From: Paenibacillus chondroitinus NBRC 15376
GTDB taxonomy: Bacteria; Bacillota; Bacilli; Paenibacillales; NBRC-103111
Assembly (NCBI RefSeq): GCF_004000765.1
Contig: NZ_BILW01000039.1
Span: 1 to 60,811 of the forward strand
Reading direction: 5' to 3'
DNA length: 60,811 bases
Shown piece after piece: positions 51,618 through 59,607 of this stretch. Position 1 is the first letter of the stretch. Every line of letters starts with the position of its first letter. The translations under genes and the position numbers were made by a program. The notes under the pieces were generated by a model, which saw only the letters and a program-made list of their open reading frames with translations, ran no database searches and was not told the DNA's origin.

Positions 51618-51655
51618 TACCGTCAGGAAGCTCATTCTTCTTTGACGGTCTTTTT
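51618..51655 (+). terminator. Rho-independent terminator of the gerK-type operon
   Basis: TACCGTCA pairs with TGACGGT(c) and an inner GAAG/CTTC pair closes the loop; TTTTT follows. Confidence 0.85.
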
Positions 51656-51669
51656 ACGGCCAACTATAT

Positions 51670-51713
51670 TGATACTCGATATATCATGTTATATTATATC
51701 GATATACGATATA
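51670..51713. promoter_or_regulatory. AT-rich palindromes upstream of the PadR gene
   Basis: TATATCG-atata-CGATATA (51695-51713) is a perfect 7-bp inverted repeat. A weaker TGATA-7 nt-TATCA lies at 51670-51686. Dyads of this kind are usual operators of PadR-like regulators, so autoregulation of the next gene is likely. Confidence 0.6.
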
Positions 51714-51772
51714 TTGTGCTTCGAAATAACAAAATGCGATATAAATACGGATTGAATGGAGGTGAGAACCAC

Positions 51773-52111
51773 ATGGAGTTTTCCAAAGATCTGCTGCCAT
51801 TGACGGAAGCATTTTACTATATTTTAGTGACTTTATATCCCCGTGCGGCACATGGTTACGCGATGATGCAGGATGTGGAAAAGATGAGCGCCGGTAGGGT
51901 ACGCATAGGTGCAGGTACCTTATATACAGCATTAAATACGCTGCAGAAAAAGGGGTTAATTGAGCATGCGCCTGAGGCAGATGTTGGTGTTGATTCACGT
52001 CGCAAACTGTACGCGATAACCGAGCTGGGAAGGAATGTATTAAAAGCTGAGATGAATCGTATGGAAGAATTGCTGTCGAATGCAAGATCAGCCATCACAA
52101 ATTCCCCTTGA
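51773..52111 (+). CDS. PadR-family transcriptional regulator
   Basis: A 112-residue winged-helix regulator of the small PadR type. EAFYYILVTLYPRAAHGYAMMQDVEK and GAGTLYTALNTLQKKGLIE give the recognition helix and wing, and a short C-terminal helix serves for dimerisation. GGAGGTGAG places the start at ATG 51773, although the frame is open to 51686. No DUF1700 or efflux-pump gene, the usual partners, follows; its only evident target is its own promoter. Confidence 0.85.
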   Translation: MEFSKDLLPLTEAFYYILVTLYPRAAHGYAMMQDVEKMSAGRVRIGAGTLYTALNTLQKKGLIEHAPEADVGVDSRRKLYAITELGRNVLKAEMNRMEELLSNARSAITNSP

Positions 52112-52207
52112 ACTCATATGTGTTTGTTTTACTAGCTTACGGCTGTTTGCGATTTCAACAAAAAATCAAGAAGCTTGATGAAAACTAATGGACTATAAGG
52201 AGCGATT

Positions 52208-53014
52208 ATGGCATTGCTTGCCTATATGAAAAAAGTGTATGCTGCTTGGATCGATTATCCGTTGCAAGAGGGAAAATTGCTTCAAGCTCAGTATCGTATC
52301 CTGCGATTTCTCGGCATGGGAAGTTATGGGTTAACCTACTTGTGCCAGGACATCAGGACTGGTGGAGAACTCGTCATTAAGCAAGCGAAGCCAAGTAAAG
52401 GGAAGTTGGGGCGGGACCTGTTGCAAAAGGAGCTCGAAATCATGCAGCAGCTGCAACATCAATCCATACCAAGATGTCTGGCATTCTTCGAGGAAAATAA
52501 ACAGATGTTCATGCTCATGGATTATGTGAAAGGGCAAACGGTTGAGGATTTGATTTTTGAAAGAGGCGAGAAGTTTTTAGAAAAAGAAGCGTTAAGCCTG
52601 ATTAGCAAGCTAATGCCAGTGGTGTCCTACTTGCACATGCAAGGTTTTGTCCATCGCGATATCCGGATTCCTAATGTTATTTTGCAAGGGGAGCGCATCT
52701 ATTTAATTGATTTTGGTTTAGCTTCGCGAATCGGGGACCCAAATGAGTACGTAGAAGGGGAAGCGCTGCAGAGGCGGCGGGTGACTGAGGAGACGTCCGA
52801 TCTGTATGCAATCGGTCACTTTTTGCTTTTCATGTTGTATTCAACCTTTGAGACATCGGAAGTGCATGAGGAAAGCGCCAACGGGTGGGAGGAGGAGCTT
52901 GATCTCACACCGGCGACGAAACGTATGATTCGCAAGCTGCTTCAGATAGAGCCTGCTTATACGAGTACGCAAGCATTCATTGATGAACTGAATACAATCC
53001 TGCAGCAGCCATAA
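52208..53014 (+). CDS. Ser/Thr protein kinase, YbdM-like
   Basis: A 268-residue single-domain eukaryotic-type kinase. The Gly-rich loop is GMGSYG (36-41), the ATP lysine Lys58, a likely alphaC Glu75, the catalytic loop His149-Arg-Asp151-Ile-Arg153-Ile-Pro-Asn156, and DFG at Asp168. The catalytic-loop Lys of HRDxKxxN is Arg here. There is no membrane helix or PASTA domain, unlike PrkC, so it is cytosolic; the size and HRDIRxPN pattern recall B. subtilis YbdM. AAGGAGCG precedes the ATG. No phosphatase gene is nearby. Confidence 0.82.
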   Translation: MALLAYMKKVYAAWIDYPLQEGKLLQAQYRILRFLGMGSYGLTYLCQDIRTGGELVIKQAKPSKGKLGRDLLQKELEIMQQLQHQSIPRCLAFFEENKQMFMLMDYVKGQTVEDLIFERGEKFLEKEALSLISKLMPVVSYLHMQGFVHRDIRIPNVILQGERIYLIDFGLASRIGDPNEYVEGEALQRRRVTEETSDLYAIGHFLLFMLYSTFETSEVHEESANGWEEELDLTPATKRMIRKLLQIEPAYTSTQAFIDELNTILQQP

Positions 53015-53032
53015 TTCGTTCATCCTAAAGCA

Positions 53033-53058
53033 AAACAAAAAAGCCACTTTCGCGGCTT
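53033..53058 (-). terminator. Rho-independent terminator on the minus strand
   Basis: Read on the minus strand, AAGCC-8 nt-GGCTT is followed by TTTTTGTTTTG. It lies 4 bp after the stop of the small His-rich gene and supports that gene being real. Confidence 0.6.
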
Positions 53059-53062
53059 ATGG

Positions 53063-53251
53063 TTAACTTGAGCTATGTTGTCTGTTTCGGTAATAACCAT
53101 GACCTTGCTGGCTGTGACCATTACCGTAATACCGATCAGATGAAGAATGACGACGACCATAGTGGACACGATGACTGCTATTGTGACGATAACCTCGGTG
53201 TTTGGAGTGGAAGATGGAGCCTAATAGCTTTTTTAGCAAATATTTTATCAT
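53063..53251 (-). CDS. His/Arg/Tyr-rich microprotein
   Basis: A 62-residue, strongly basic protein: an amphipathic N terminus (MIKYLLKKLLGSIF) and a low-complexity tail rich in His, Ser, Arg, Tyr and Gly (HSSSDRYYGNGHSQQGHGYY). It has a GGAGG ribosome site about 11 bp before the ATG and its own terminator, which together favour a genuine gene over a chance frame. Function unknown; metal or nucleic-acid binding is conceivable. It is convergent with the kinase gene and downstream of the EcsC gene's other side. Confidence 0.6.
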   Translation of the reverse strand: MIKYLLKKLLGSIFHSKHRGYRHNSSHRVHYGRRHSSSDRYYGNGHSQQGHGYYRNRQHSSS

Positions 53252-53324
53252 TTGTCAGGAAGCCTCCAATCGTTTTAATTTTTAATACGAATGGAGACTC
53301 CATTAGTTTCAATCGGCTCGGGAG

Positions 53325-54170
53325 CTACTCAATGTTTTGTTTGTCTAATTCGCTTAACCGCTCAAGAATTCTACGCTTACGATACAGCATTTTTGCTGAT
53401 TCGCCTACATCTATAAGCGTGCCTCGATTGATCCATGCACCGAACAGGATGCCGGCAACAGGAATCAACTGGAACAGTTTCTTCCAACCCCAATTGTCAC
53501 GATAGGTAGCAAAAACTTCCCGCCACCCTTGCAGCTGCGAAATCATCTGCGAGTCTGCTTGATCATTTGCTGCATAGTCGCTGAGCTCATCAAGAATCGC
53601 TTTCTTCCCGACGATATCCGCAGAAGAGAATTGCATACATTTAATCGTGAAGATGCGTTCCTGCTTGATTTTGGGATCATAGCCGTAACAGATGGCCAGT
53701 TCTTGAATGGTTTTCAGAGACAGGCCGAGAACGGCTGGAACATCGATGGCGAGTGTCAGAATGCCGCCAATTCCTGTCGTTGCTCCTTGGAGCGTTGCTA
53801 ACTTCGTCCGATTGTGAATGATCTCATCTGCTGCTTGATCCAGGATGCGAAGGGGAAGTGTCTCCACATCTTCAATAGCAGCTACCTCTGTATGGACCCG
53901 ATGATGACCTTCACTTCGGTGACGCACTTCTTCGATATGGCGCAATGTCCCGGCTTCAGAGATGAGATACCGTCCACCCGCTTGCAAATAATTCCCTAGT
54001 TCATTTAAAGCCTCGCTAATCTTCTTGTTCAATATTTTAGGCGTCAACCGGTCCAACAATTGAAAAGGCAAACGCCCGATTTTCTCCCAAAACCATAAAT
54101 CCTTCTGTTCAGACTCCCAAGCTTTAACGATGTTCAACTCTTTCAGCAATTGTTCCCTTGATTCCATCAT
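53325..54170 (-). CDS. EcsC-family protein
   Basis: A 281-residue EcsC-domain protein. The central Gly/Ala-rich hydrophobic stretch (ATLQGATTGIGGILTLAIDVPAVLGLSLKTIQELAICYG) and LFQLIPVAGILFGAWINRGTLIDVGESAKMLYRKRRI are the family hallmarks; it may associate with the membrane. EcsC proteins have no settled biochemical role. AAGGAG lies in the end of the AraC gene, and the ATG begins 2 bp after that gene's stop, so the two are co-transcribed on the minus strand. Two ATG codons (54170 and 54167) are possible. Confidence 0.85.
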   Translation of the reverse strand: MMESREQLLKELNIVKAWESEQKDLWFWEKIGRLPFQLLDRLTPKILNKKISEALNELGNYLQAGGRYLISEAGTLRHIEEVRHRSEGHHRVHTEVAAIEDVETLPLRILDQAADEIIHNRTKLATLQGATTGIGGILTLAIDVPAVLGLSLKTIQELAICYGYDPKIKQERIFTIKCMQFSSADIVGKKAILDELSDYAANDQADSQMISQLQGWREVFATYRDNWGWKKLFQLIPVAGILFGAWINRGTLIDVGESAKMLYRKRRILERLSELDKQNIE

Positions 54171-54172
54171 GA

Positions 54173-55180
54173 TTACAACTCCTTTGCATCTTGTATACGT
54201 TTGAGAGCTGCATTTGGATGCAAAGGCAGATTTTTTTGATAACGGGTTGCTACTTGTTCTAAATATTTGTGAATCCAGGCATCGACCGTTTCGGCGTTAA
54301 GACTATTTTTGCGAAAGGAGCTTGGCGGAGTACCCATTTCCTTGGTGAACACTTGCGTGAAATAGTGGATGCTTTCAAAGCCGGTATCTTCGGCAATTTG
54401 TTTAAGCGGAATGTCGGTGTAACCTAGCAGATAGGCGGCTCTTTTGACCCTTTCGGTTTTGACAACCGAAGGGAAGGATTGCCCTAATTCTTCCGCCATG
54501 AGGCGGGAAAGCTGCCGCTCAGACAGATGCAGGCTTTGGGCTACCTCTGAAAGCGCTATCTTATTCGTGAGATGAGTTTGGATATATTCTTTTGCTCGCT
54601 TGAGAGTGCCTTGAAGATCTGATCTTGCAGTAGATAAAGCTGTATCGCCAGAGACGCAGTGCTGCAGAAATAAGCTGACACAACTCATGACCAGCGTATA
54701 GGCTAGATGTTCAATGGATTCTTTATAACGAATTTCGGACTCAGCCGCATGCAGGAGCAGTGCTTGCCAAATAAGTGCAGGCGAAGTTTGCTCGGCATTC
54801 GGGATGAATAAATGCGGATAAGCGCTTAATTGCTGAAAATCGCGAATAAAAGCTTCGCTGGATTCGGATGCTACGGGTTCAATGGCAAAAAACAGCAGCA
54901 GCATGCCCTCATCGCTTTGTATATAGTGTCTGCTTTCAGGCTTGGAACAATAAAGCGTTCCAGCGCGCAGCGGGTAGGTTACACCATCTGAAAAGTAAAC
55001 GCCTTCCCCTTGGACGACATAACAAATTTCAAAAAAGGAATGCGCATGGGGGCTATTTCCCATATGCTGCGGTTTTGCACCCCAGTAGTGAACAAAAATG
55101 GATGCGGAGGCACCATACAGCTGATCCACATGTTGATTGAGGTATAAGTTACTTCGAGAATAAACAGTATGGCTCAGCAT
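54173..55180 (-). CDS. AraC-family transcriptional regulator
   Basis: A 335-residue regulator. The N-terminal cupin-type domain (HAHSFFEICYVVQGEGVYFSDG, LRAGTLYCSKP) would bind the inducer; the C-terminal double helix-turn-helix runs from about residue 190 to 290 (NKIALSEVAQSLHLSERQLSRLMAEE and IAEDTGFESIHYFTQVFTKEMG). GAGGGGAG precedes the ATG. It is divergent from the kdgD-like operon across a 140-bp gap and is its probable activator, responding to a sugar acid. Confidence 0.88.
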   Translation of the reverse strand: MLSHTVYSRSNLYLNQHVDQLYGASASIFVHYWGAKPQHMGNSPHAHSFFEICYVVQGEGVYFSDGVTYPLRAGTLYCSKPESRHYIQSDEGMLLLFFAIEPVASESSEAFIRDFQQLSAYPHLFIPNAEQTSPALIWQALLLHAAESEIRYKESIEHLAYTLVMSCVSLFLQHCVSGDTALSTARSDLQGTLKRAKEYIQTHLTNKIALSEVAQSLHLSERQLSRLMAEELGQSFPSVVKTERVKRAAYLLGYTDIPLKQIAEDTGFESIHYFTQVFTKEMGTPPSSFRKNSLNAETVDAWIHKYLEQVATRYQKNLPLHPNAALKRIQDAKEL

Positions 55181-55319
55181 GAAAGCGTATCTCCCCTCTA
55201 GTAAGCTGACATCTATTATATCACGGAATTTTTTAAAAAAGCGGCGTGTTTTTACAAAGACTGACTTCGTGTTCCTTTCCTATAATGAAATGGAAGATCA
55301 CACGAAGGGGTTGTTCGAT

Positions 55320-56246
55320 ATGGGAAGCGAAAAACATCTATCACTGGCTGGGATTATGGGTTTTCCGGTAACACCGTTTGATCATAACGAGAATGTGAAT
55401 GAAAAAGCGTTTGAAGCGAATGTACAATTTTTGTTGGCGGGTGGCTTAGATTCCGTATTTGTTTGTGCCGGTTCCGGGGAGTTTCAATCGTTGGATATCA
55501 AAGAATATGAGCAGCTAGTTACGATAGGAGTTGCAGTATCCGCTGGGAAAGTGCCTGTCTTTGCAGGTGCAGGGGGCAACCTGAAGGAAGCGGTCGAACG
55601 CGTCCAATTGGCGGAAAAAATTGGAGCAGACGGATTGTTGCTGCTGCCGCCTTACCTGATCATCCCTGAACAGGAAGGGCTGTACAATTATTACCGTACG
55701 ATCGCTGTGAGCACGGCATTGCCAGTTATTATTTATCAGCGTGATAATGCGGTCTTTACATTAAAAACGCTTGAAAGATTGGCTAATCTGCCAAACGTCA
55801 TTGGGTTCAAGGACGGATTAGGCAACTTCGAGCTTAATATCGAATTTGTGCAATCCCTTGGAAATAAGCTGCAATGGATGAACGGAATGCCGCTGGCGGA
55901 ACTGACGATGCCTGCCTATCATGCACTGGGCTTTCATTCCTATTCCTCGGCTATATCCAATTATATCCCTCAAGTTTCAAGGAAATTTCATGAGAGCCTG
56001 ATCGGAGGCAATCAGGAGTTGCTGCAAATGATCTATCGCGAAGTGATTTTGCCGATTCACCGCATCCGGCAGCAACGCAAAGGGTATGCGGTTTCCCTAA
56101 TCAAAGCAGGGATGGATATCGTCGGTCTGCCCGTTGGTTTGCAAGTTCGGTCACCGTTAGTAGAGGTCGAGCGAGAGCATTATGTACAGTTGGAATCGAT
56201 TATCAAAAAGAGCGTGGACTTGATCGCTGCTGCCAATAACCTATAG
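55320..56246 (+). CDS. kdgD: 5-dehydro-4-deoxyglucarate dehydratase-like (DapA superfamily)
   Basis: A 308-residue class I aldolase-fold enzyme. The Schiff-base Lys164 is in VIGFKDGLGN and the catalytic Tyr139 in IIYQRDN; GSGEF replaces the TTGE of DapA, as in KdgD. KdgD dehydrates and decarboxylates 5-keto-4-deoxyglucarate to 2,5-dioxopentanoate. A 2-keto-3-deoxy-sugar-acid aldolase is an alternative. The frame is open to 55179; GAAGGGG at 55304-55310 sets ATG 55320. TATAAT lies at 55281-55286 without a good -35, as expected for an AraC-controlled promoter. Confidence 0.82.
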   Translation: MGSEKHLSLAGIMGFPVTPFDHNENVNEKAFEANVQFLLAGGLDSVFVCAGSGEFQSLDIKEYEQLVTIGVAVSAGKVPVFAGAGGNLKEAVERVQLAEKIGADGLLLLPPYLIIPEQEGLYNYYRTIAVSTALPVIIYQRDNAVFTLKTLERLANLPNVIGFKDGLGNFELNIEFVQSLGNKLQWMNGMPLAELTMPAYHALGFHSYSSAISNYIPQVSRKFHESLIGGNQELLQMIYREVILPIHRIRQQRKGYAVSLIKAGMDIVGLPVGLQVRSPLVEVEREHYVQLESIIKKSVDLIAAANNL

Positions 56247-56259
56247 GAGGTAATGAACA

Positions 56260-57261
56260 ATGATGAAGGTATCGATTCAAGTTCCAACTTGCGATCTGTC
56301 TGATAGCGATTTAAAACAAATGTGCCAGCTTGGCGTTGATTGTATTGATTTTACGCGAGGATCTTCCTTTCCCGGCGTGAAGGAGCTCGGTTATCCGGAT
56401 CTCGATCAACTGATCAAGTTAAGACGAAGAATCCGATCACATGGGATGGACATTAACCGTGTGACGCTGCCAGATATATCAAGCAGTTTTATGTTGGAGG
56501 AACCTGGATCCGAGATCCAATTGGAGCATGTCGGCAATGCCATCAAAGCCTTTGGCGAAGCGGGGATCACGCTTGTTCGTCAGCGGTTTGCCGGCGATGT
56601 CTTTCCTTATCTGTCAGAGGAATACACGGCTGTGCACCGAGGAGGGGCGCTGGTACGCGGGGAATCTATTCACCGGAATCCAGACAAGCAGCCTCCTACC
56701 GTGGAACAATTAAACGCTTGGTGGAAGCGTTTCGATCTCGTCTTCGGCAAGCTGGTTCCATTAGCGGAAGAGTACAATGTCAATCTGGCTGTGCATCCTT
56801 CCGATACACCGCACCATAATACGCCTTTCGGCGGGCTTGGTTTTCATCGCGTTATAGATGCTTATTCCAGCAGAAATGTTGGCTTGGTTTATTGCGTCGG
56901 TACTCGCGGAGAAGCAGGCGGTACACCGCTGGTTCTTGATGAGATTTATCAATATGGGCGTAAAGATCGGATTTTTCTCGTTCACTTCCGTAATATTCGG
57001 GGCAGCCTGGCGACGGCCGGGGCATTTGAAGAGGCGCTTTTGGACGATGGTCATATGAATATGGCGAAAATTTTGTTAGCCTTGCATCAGGTTGGCTATA
57101 ACGGCTGTATTAACCCGGATCACATTACTTCTCTTGAAATGGACCGTGCACCGCATAATCCTTCGAAATCCGGCATGGGCTGGGTTGGTTGGGCGTATTC
57201 CATCGGCTATGTGAAAGCGCTGCTCGCGGCATTAACCGAATTTAGAGGCGGGAGGGATTAA
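56260..57261 (+). CDS. Mannonate-dehydratase-like TIM-barrel protein
   Basis: A 333-residue xylose-isomerase-like TIM-barrel protein resembling UxuA. VNLAVHPSDTP, FLVHFRNIRG, DDGHMNMAKILLALHQVGYNG and PDH carry the His, Asp and Cys/His positions that bind the metal in mannonate dehydratase. UxuA turns D-mannonate into 2-keto-3-deoxygluconate. Here it lies between a kdgD-like and an aldehyde-dehydrogenase gene where a glucarate or galactarate dehydratase of the enolase family would be expected. AGGAGG precedes the ATG, 13 bp after the kdgD-like gene. Confidence 0.75.
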   Translation: MMKVSIQVPTCDLSDSDLKQMCQLGVDCIDFTRGSSFPGVKELGYPDLDQLIKLRRRIRSHGMDINRVTLPDISSSFMLEEPGSEIQLEHVGNAIKAFGEAGITLVRQRFAGDVFPYLSEEYTAVHRGGALVRGESIHRNPDKQPPTVEQLNAWWKRFDLVFGKLVPLAEEYNVNLAVHPSDTPHHNTPFGGLGFHRVIDAYSSRNVGLVYCVGTRGEAGGTPLVLDEIYQYGRKDRIFLVHFRNIRGSLATAGAFEEALLDDGHMNMAKILLALHQVGYNGCINPDHITSLEMDRAPHNPSKSGMGWVGWAYSIGYVKALLAALTEFRGGRD

Positions 57262-57264
57262 GCC

Positions 57265-58722
57265 ATGTTTGAACCTCAAACGTTTCTTAATTATATCGGC
57301 GGGGAGTGGAAAGCAGCTTCAAGCAACATGGTTGAAGCTAGCATGAATCCGGCTAACCGCCATGAAACAGTGGGCTACATCCAGAAGTCAACGTTGGATG
57401 ATCTGGAGGAAGCTGTTGTCGCGGCCAGAGCAGCCAAGATGGGATGGCGCAAATTATCGGGTCCGGCACGCGGCGAGTTCTTGTACAAAGCTGCGAATCA
57501 AGTGGAGCAGCGCCTGGATGAAATTGCGGAAATGATGACCCGCGAAATGGGAAAAACGCTCCCGGAGGCAAAAGGGGAAACCGCGCGCGGGGTTGCGATT
57601 TTGCGGTATTACGCCGGCGAAGGCATGCGGAGTATCGGTGACGTAATCCCTTCAACGGATAGCACAGCGTTGATGTTCACGTCCCGTGCGCCGCTTGGTG
57701 TCGTCGGGGTTATCACGCCTTGGAATTTTCCGGTTGCGATTCCAATCTGGAAAATGGCTCCTGCTCTGATCTACGGGAACACCGTTGTGTTCAAGCCGGC
57801 GCAAGAAACAGCGGTAACCGCGGCTTTGATCATGGAATGTTTCCAGGCAGCGGGACTTCCTGCCGGTGTCATCAATATGGTGACAGGCGACGGCGGCCTC
57901 ATCGGACAAGCAATGGCTGACCACCCGGACATCCAGGGCATCACCTTTACAGGATCGAACGCAGTGGGGAAAAAAGTCGGGCAAAGCGCTCTGGCAAGAG
58001 GAGCCAAGTACCAGCTCGAAATGGGCGGGAAGAACCCCGTTATCGTGGCGCGGGATGCGGATCTGGACCTTGCCGTTGATGCCACCATTAGCGGAGGCTT
58101 AAAATCAACGGGGCAGAAATGCACAGCGACGAGCCGAGTAATCGTCCATAGCGAAATTTACGAAGCTTTTAAGACGAAGCTGCTGGACAAAGTTCAGAAC
58201 ATCCGTTTAGGCTCCGGCCTTGAAGCTGCGACGTGGATGGGCCCTCTTGCAAGTGAAAACCAGTACCGCACAGTCCTCTCTTATATCACAAAAGGTGTAG
58301 AAGAAGGCGGCACTTTACTATGTGGAGGCGGAAAAGGGCAGAGGCAGGATTTGGAGGCCGGTTATTTCGTTGAACCAACCGTTTTTGAAAACATCTCCAG
58401 CTCAATGACCATCGCGCAGGAAGAGATTTTCGGCCCCGTGCTTGCTCTTATGAAAGTGGATTCGCTGGAAGAGGCGATCGAAATCGCGAATGACGTGAAA
58501 TTTGGACTCAGCGCTTCCATTTTTACGCGGGATATTTCGAGCATGCTGACGTTCTTGCAGGATATCGATGCCGGTATGGTCCGGATCAATGCGGAGAGCG
58601 CTGGTGTGGAATTGCAGGCACCGTTCGGCGGCGTTAAGCAGTCCAGTTCCGGCTCTAGGGAACAGGGGCAAGCAGCGATAGACTTTTATACGGATATTAA
58701 AACGGTCTTTGTTAAAGCTTGA
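57265..58722 (+). CDS. Aldehyde dehydrogenase, 2-oxoglutarate-semialdehyde type
   Basis: A 485-residue NAD(P)-dependent aldehyde dehydrogenase. The general base is Glu252 (LEMGGKNP), the nucleophile Cys286 (GQKCTATSR), the cofactor motif FTGSNAVGKKVG, and the Asn is in TPWNFP. It resembles YcbD-like enzymes that oxidise 2,5-dioxopentanoate to 2-oxoglutarate, the step after KdgD. GGGAGG lies before the ATG, which starts 3 bp after the preceding stop. It ends the operon at a strong terminator. Confidence 0.88.
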   Translation: MFEPQTFLNYIGGEWKAASSNMVEASMNPANRHETVGYIQKSTLDDLEEAVVAARAAKMGWRKLSGPARGEFLYKAANQVEQRLDEIAEMMTREMGKTLPEAKGETARGVAILRYYAGEGMRSIGDVIPSTDSTALMFTSRAPLGVVGVITPWNFPVAIPIWKMAPALIYGNTVVFKPAQETAVTAALIMECFQAAGLPAGVINMVTGDGGLIGQAMADHPDIQGITFTGSNAVGKKVGQSALARGAKYQLEMGGKNPVIVARDADLDLAVDATISGGLKSTGQKCTATSRVIVHSEIYEAFKTKLLDKVQNIRLGSGLEAATWMGPLASENQYRTVLSYITKGVEEGGTLLCGGGKGQRQDLEAGYFVEPTVFENISSSMTIAQEEIFGPVLALMKVDSLEEAIEIANDVKFGLSASIFTRDISSMLTFLQDIDAGMVRINAESAGVELQAPFGGVKQSSSGSREQGQAAIDFYTDIKTVFVKA

Positions 58723-58738
58723 TAAGCGATTTAAAGTG

Positions 58739-58779
58739 AATAGTTGGGCGGGGATCAGCATCCTGCCCAACTATTTTTT
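58739..58779 (+). terminator. Rho-independent terminator
   Basis: TAGTTGGGCgGG pairs with CCtGCCCAACTA and TTTTTT follows. Confidence 0.92.
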
Positions 58780-58918
58780 CTGCTATATGAGCACTTCATA
58801 TCGAAAAAAGGAGAGAAAGCGACAAGAAATGTCAGCAATCTTTGTGTGAATTTGGTGTTTGAATGTATAATAGATCTATAGATGAATTAACAACTGGGTG
58901 AATAAAGGGGGATGTACG

Positions 58919-59593
58919 GTGCAATCGAAGTTTAAAGTTGCTATAGGCATATCCGTTTTGGGGTATGTTGTAAGTCTTATAACTGCCCGCTTTCTGCCTG
59001 GCGCAGTTAACTTATTAGTGCCAACTACTTTCTCATTAGGCAGTCTTATGCTGATTAGTCGCAATCATTCAATGGAGATGAAAAAGCTGCAAGGTCCAAA
59101 TACTGCCAGTGATTCTTTACCGAATACGGGGAGTACAAGCAGCACGAATCCGAGCGGTGAAATGGAGCTGCAGGGTAAAAGTGAAAGTGAAAACGATCCA
59201 TTTTGGGGTCCGATAGCCGAGTACATTCATGTCATCGAAGAGACGATGATATCCGAAGGCCAGAAAAATACGCTGGATAATGAAATCGTAGAGAAGACGC
59301 TTAGTTTACTATCAAGAGTCGGCAGGTTAATTCCGCAGCTGAAAGAACTAAATGATGCAAACATGAATCATAACATACAACGGTTGATCTTCAAGGATCT
59401 GAATGGTGCGATTAACCCCTTTCTGAAGTTGGGTGGAGAAGCGAAACGGCTGAATCGTCGTCTTCTGCTTACGGGGATTAAGGATATTAACTCCAAACTC
59501 TCCGCTTATGTAGAGACAATTGAACAAAAAGATCTCATGGAATTGCAAACGCGAATGGAACTCATCCAACAACGCTATCGTTCTGAAGACTAA
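58919..59593 (+). CDS. XpaC-like membrane protein
   Basis: A 224-residue protein with two N-terminal membrane helices (about residues 5-45), a Ser/Asn/Gly-rich linker and a C-terminal helical domain (about 95-220). It directly precedes a TelA-family gene, the same pairing as xpaC-yaaN in B. subtilis, and its helical domain is XpaC-like. The family was named for an effect on X-phosphate hydrolysis but its function is unresolved. GTG 58919 is chosen because AAGGGGG lies 7 bp upstream; the frame is open to 58898. Confidence 0.72.
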   Translation: MQSKFKVAIGISVLGYVVSLITARFLPGAVNLLVPTTFSLGSLMLISRNHSMEMKKLQGPNTASDSLPNTGSTSSTNPSGEMELQGKSESENDPFWGPIAEYIHVIEETMISEGQKNTLDNEIVEKTLSLLSRVGRLIPQLKELNDANMNHNIQRLIFKDLNGAINPFLKLGGEAKRLNRRLLLTGIKDINSKLSAYVETIEQKDLMELQTRMELIQQRYRSED

Positions 59594-59607
59594 AGGAGGA
59601 ACTAACG

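Noticed and set aside
51615..51622. AAAGTACC near the end of the gerK-type operon
   Set aside because: It is part of the terminator stem and lacks the rest of the element.
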